Below are positions 63,053 to 64,000 of a stretch of 64,000 bases of DNA, in pieces. A program made the translations under genes and the position numbers. Position 1 is the stretch's first letter, and the number at the start of each line of letters is the position of its first letter. The DNA comes from an uncultured Prevotella sp. GTDB lineage: Bacteria > Bacteroidota > Bacteroidia > Bacteroidales > Bacteroidaceae. The notes under the pieces are model-generated. The model made no database searches. It was not told the origin of the DNA and saw nothing but the letters and a program-made list of their open reading frames with translations. The stretch lies in contig CAMJGE010000001.1 of NCBI GenBank assembly GCA_946405145.1, positions 124,001-188,000 of the forward strand, given 5' to 3'.

Positions 63053-64000
63053 TACCTTTCTCACGCAATAAATCAGCTTCATTTTCAAGAATACATCTTG
63101 CATCACGATCAGTCTCTTTCAAGAAACGATGAAAGCAGTCGGCTGCTTCATCGATATTGCCACTAAACCACAAGGCATAACCATAATTCAACAAATCATC
63201 GGGATGCACCTCACCAGACAACAACTGGACGTAGATTTTATCAGCAGCTTCATATTTGCCTTCACAGACTAGCGTCCATGCCAATACCCGATTCACATTC
63301 TGATCGTCAGGCGATTCATAGTTCAGTCGATACAGATCTTTCAGAGCTTCACCATACTGACCTATGTTTGTTAGGCTTACAGCACGATTCAAACGATAGC
63401 TCTTCTTGTCTGGACAGATAACCAGTAACTTGTCGTAAGCTTCTAACGCCTCCTGATACATATGCCGGGAGAATAGTGCCCGAGCATAGCCTGCCAATGC
63501 CCTTTCATTATCGGGTTGAAGAGCCAGAGCATTTGTATAGCACAGCAGGTCGTCTTCATCCAACTGCAATACATTGACAGCGTGTTGAGCCAAATAACCA
63601 GCCATCATCCAGAACTGGAAGTCACGGCGCGACTCGCCATAGTTTTCCAGAAGTTTTGCAACTTCTGCCATCCGTTTCTGCTTTATAAGGAAAGCAGCTA
63701 TTTCATTAAAGAAAGGCTCAAAATGAGTTTTTGAGAAAATAGTATTTGCACAAAACAGATATCGCGCCTCCTTGATATCGAAAGGATTTACAAATTCTGC
63801 ACGTTGTGGAAACAGGCGGAAGAAACGATAAAGATCCTGAAGATAGCTACGGCGGATATAAGCCGCAGTCTCCAATTCTTCTAATGCCATTTCATTCATA
63901 GTTACCTCACCTCTTTCGAGCATCCCCCTCATATTTTTAGGAATCTGATTCAAGACCTGCTGAAAGATAAAGATAAAAGAATACTTGTCACTATTACAAA
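63012..64000 (-). CDS. Tetratricopeptide repeat protein, 5' end outside window
   Basis: The frame stays open to the right edge: codons upstream of the TTG at 63953 read ...DKYSFIFIFQQVL without a stop, so the true start is beyond 64000 and the visible part is about 329 residues. TPR-like helix pairs are clear (DNERALAGYARALFSRHMYQEALEAYDKL as one; landmarks GYARALFSRHMYQEAL, NRAVSLTNIGQYGEAL, LAWTLVCEGKYEAAD, YALWFSGNIDEAADCF). TPR proteins assemble protein complexes. No signal peptide can be judged. The function is unknown. Confidence 0.8.
   Translation of the reverse strand, partial: CNSDKYSFIFIFQQVLNQIPKNMRGMLERGEVTMNEMALEELETAAYIRRSYLQDLYRFFRLFPQRAEFVNPFDIKEARYLFCANTIFSKTHFEPFFNEIAAFLIKQKRMAEVAKLLENYGESRRDFQFWMMAGYLAQHAVNVLQLDEDDLLCYTNALALQPDNERALAGYARALFSRHMYQEALEAYDKLLVICPDKKSYRLNRAVSLTNIGQYGEALKDLYRLNYESPDDQNVNRVLAWTLVCEGKYEAADKIYVQLLSGEVHPDDLLNYGYALWFSGNIDEAADCFHRFLKETDRDARCILENEADLLREKGISEPEQQMMLYIL

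Noticed and set aside
1..64000. CRISPR arrays, tRNA or rRNA genes, insertion sequences, prophage
   Set aside because: I looked for regular direct repeats with spacers, cloverleaf-like segments, transposase motifs and phage genes and found none. The CTAG arrays have no spacer structure and lie inside genes.

Overview
The window reads as a chromosomal segment of a Bacteroidales bacterium, most likely a Prevotella-type gut or rumen organism. The signs are promoters built on a TAnnTTTG(C) -7 box, often with TTTG about 20 bases upstream, and short leaders without clear Shine-Dalgarno sites. Further signs are a type IX secretion sorting domain, DUF1573 and DUF3078 proteins, a Nuo complex with fused NuoCD and no NuoEFG, a PafA-type phosphatase and a beta-propeller/AraC regulator. 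I saw no rRNA, tRNA, CRISPR array, insertion sequence or phage gene. Both edges cut through genes.

Layout. (1) 1-14442: an AT-rich surface-glycan cluster with eight glycosyltransferases (two GT2, six GT4 or GT4-like), a GINT1-type propeller protein, a hexapeptide acyltransferase, a sialate-O-acetylesterase-like protein, an FkbH-like protein with a VOC partner and the end of an SGNH-like protein. Genes sit on both strands behind several divergent promoter pairs. No flippase, polymerase or initiating transferase lies in the window, so the cluster continues to the left. (2) 14439-18752: two small winged-helix-like proteins (one with a histone H1-like tail), aspS, a DUF1573 protein and a DUF3078 outer-membrane protein. 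(3) 18863-27424: a tight plus-strand run of yidC, an S9 peptidase, an MFS carrier, a DUF1846 protein and a second, paralogous MFS carrier. (4) 27429-32129: a minus-strand run of a LysM/periplasmic-binding protein, a beta-barrel, a POT peptide transporter and a secreted phosphatase/nuclease-like protein. (5) 32236-35482: a stand-alone T9SS type-B sorting module next to uvrA. (6) 35601-45769: nuoA-B-CD-H-I-J-K-L-M-N. (7) 45921-51427: a mannan-type operon with a GH5 mannanase, a CE7 esterase, a GPH symporter and a PafA-like phosphatase. (8) 51674-64000: a BadF-type amino-sugar kinase, a large MscS channel, the operon kdsA-kdsD-regulator-phospholipase D-acyltransferase, and a convergent TPR protein cut by the right edge.

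Most unusual items. The 1270-residue protein at 56835-60647 has the sensor propeller, Y_Y_Y domain, membrane segment, receiver and AraC output of a hybrid two-component regulator. It has no HATPase domain, no phospho-accepting His, and Lys994 where the receiver Asp should be. It is embedded in an operon for Kdo, phospholipid and acyl envelope functions, so it may act as a membrane-bound one-component envelope regulator. Second, three genes within 11 kb carry tandem arrays of a 9-bp unit with CTAG at fixed phase (20769-20808, 26736-26784, 31825-31882). They are read in different frames, which points to a DNA-level, frame-preserving repeat. Third, two almost identical A-rich spacers sit directly after TAG stops upstream of nuoL and nuoH.

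Positions and motifs were read by eye, so short sites may be off by a base or two. Family names come from recognised motifs, not from a search.
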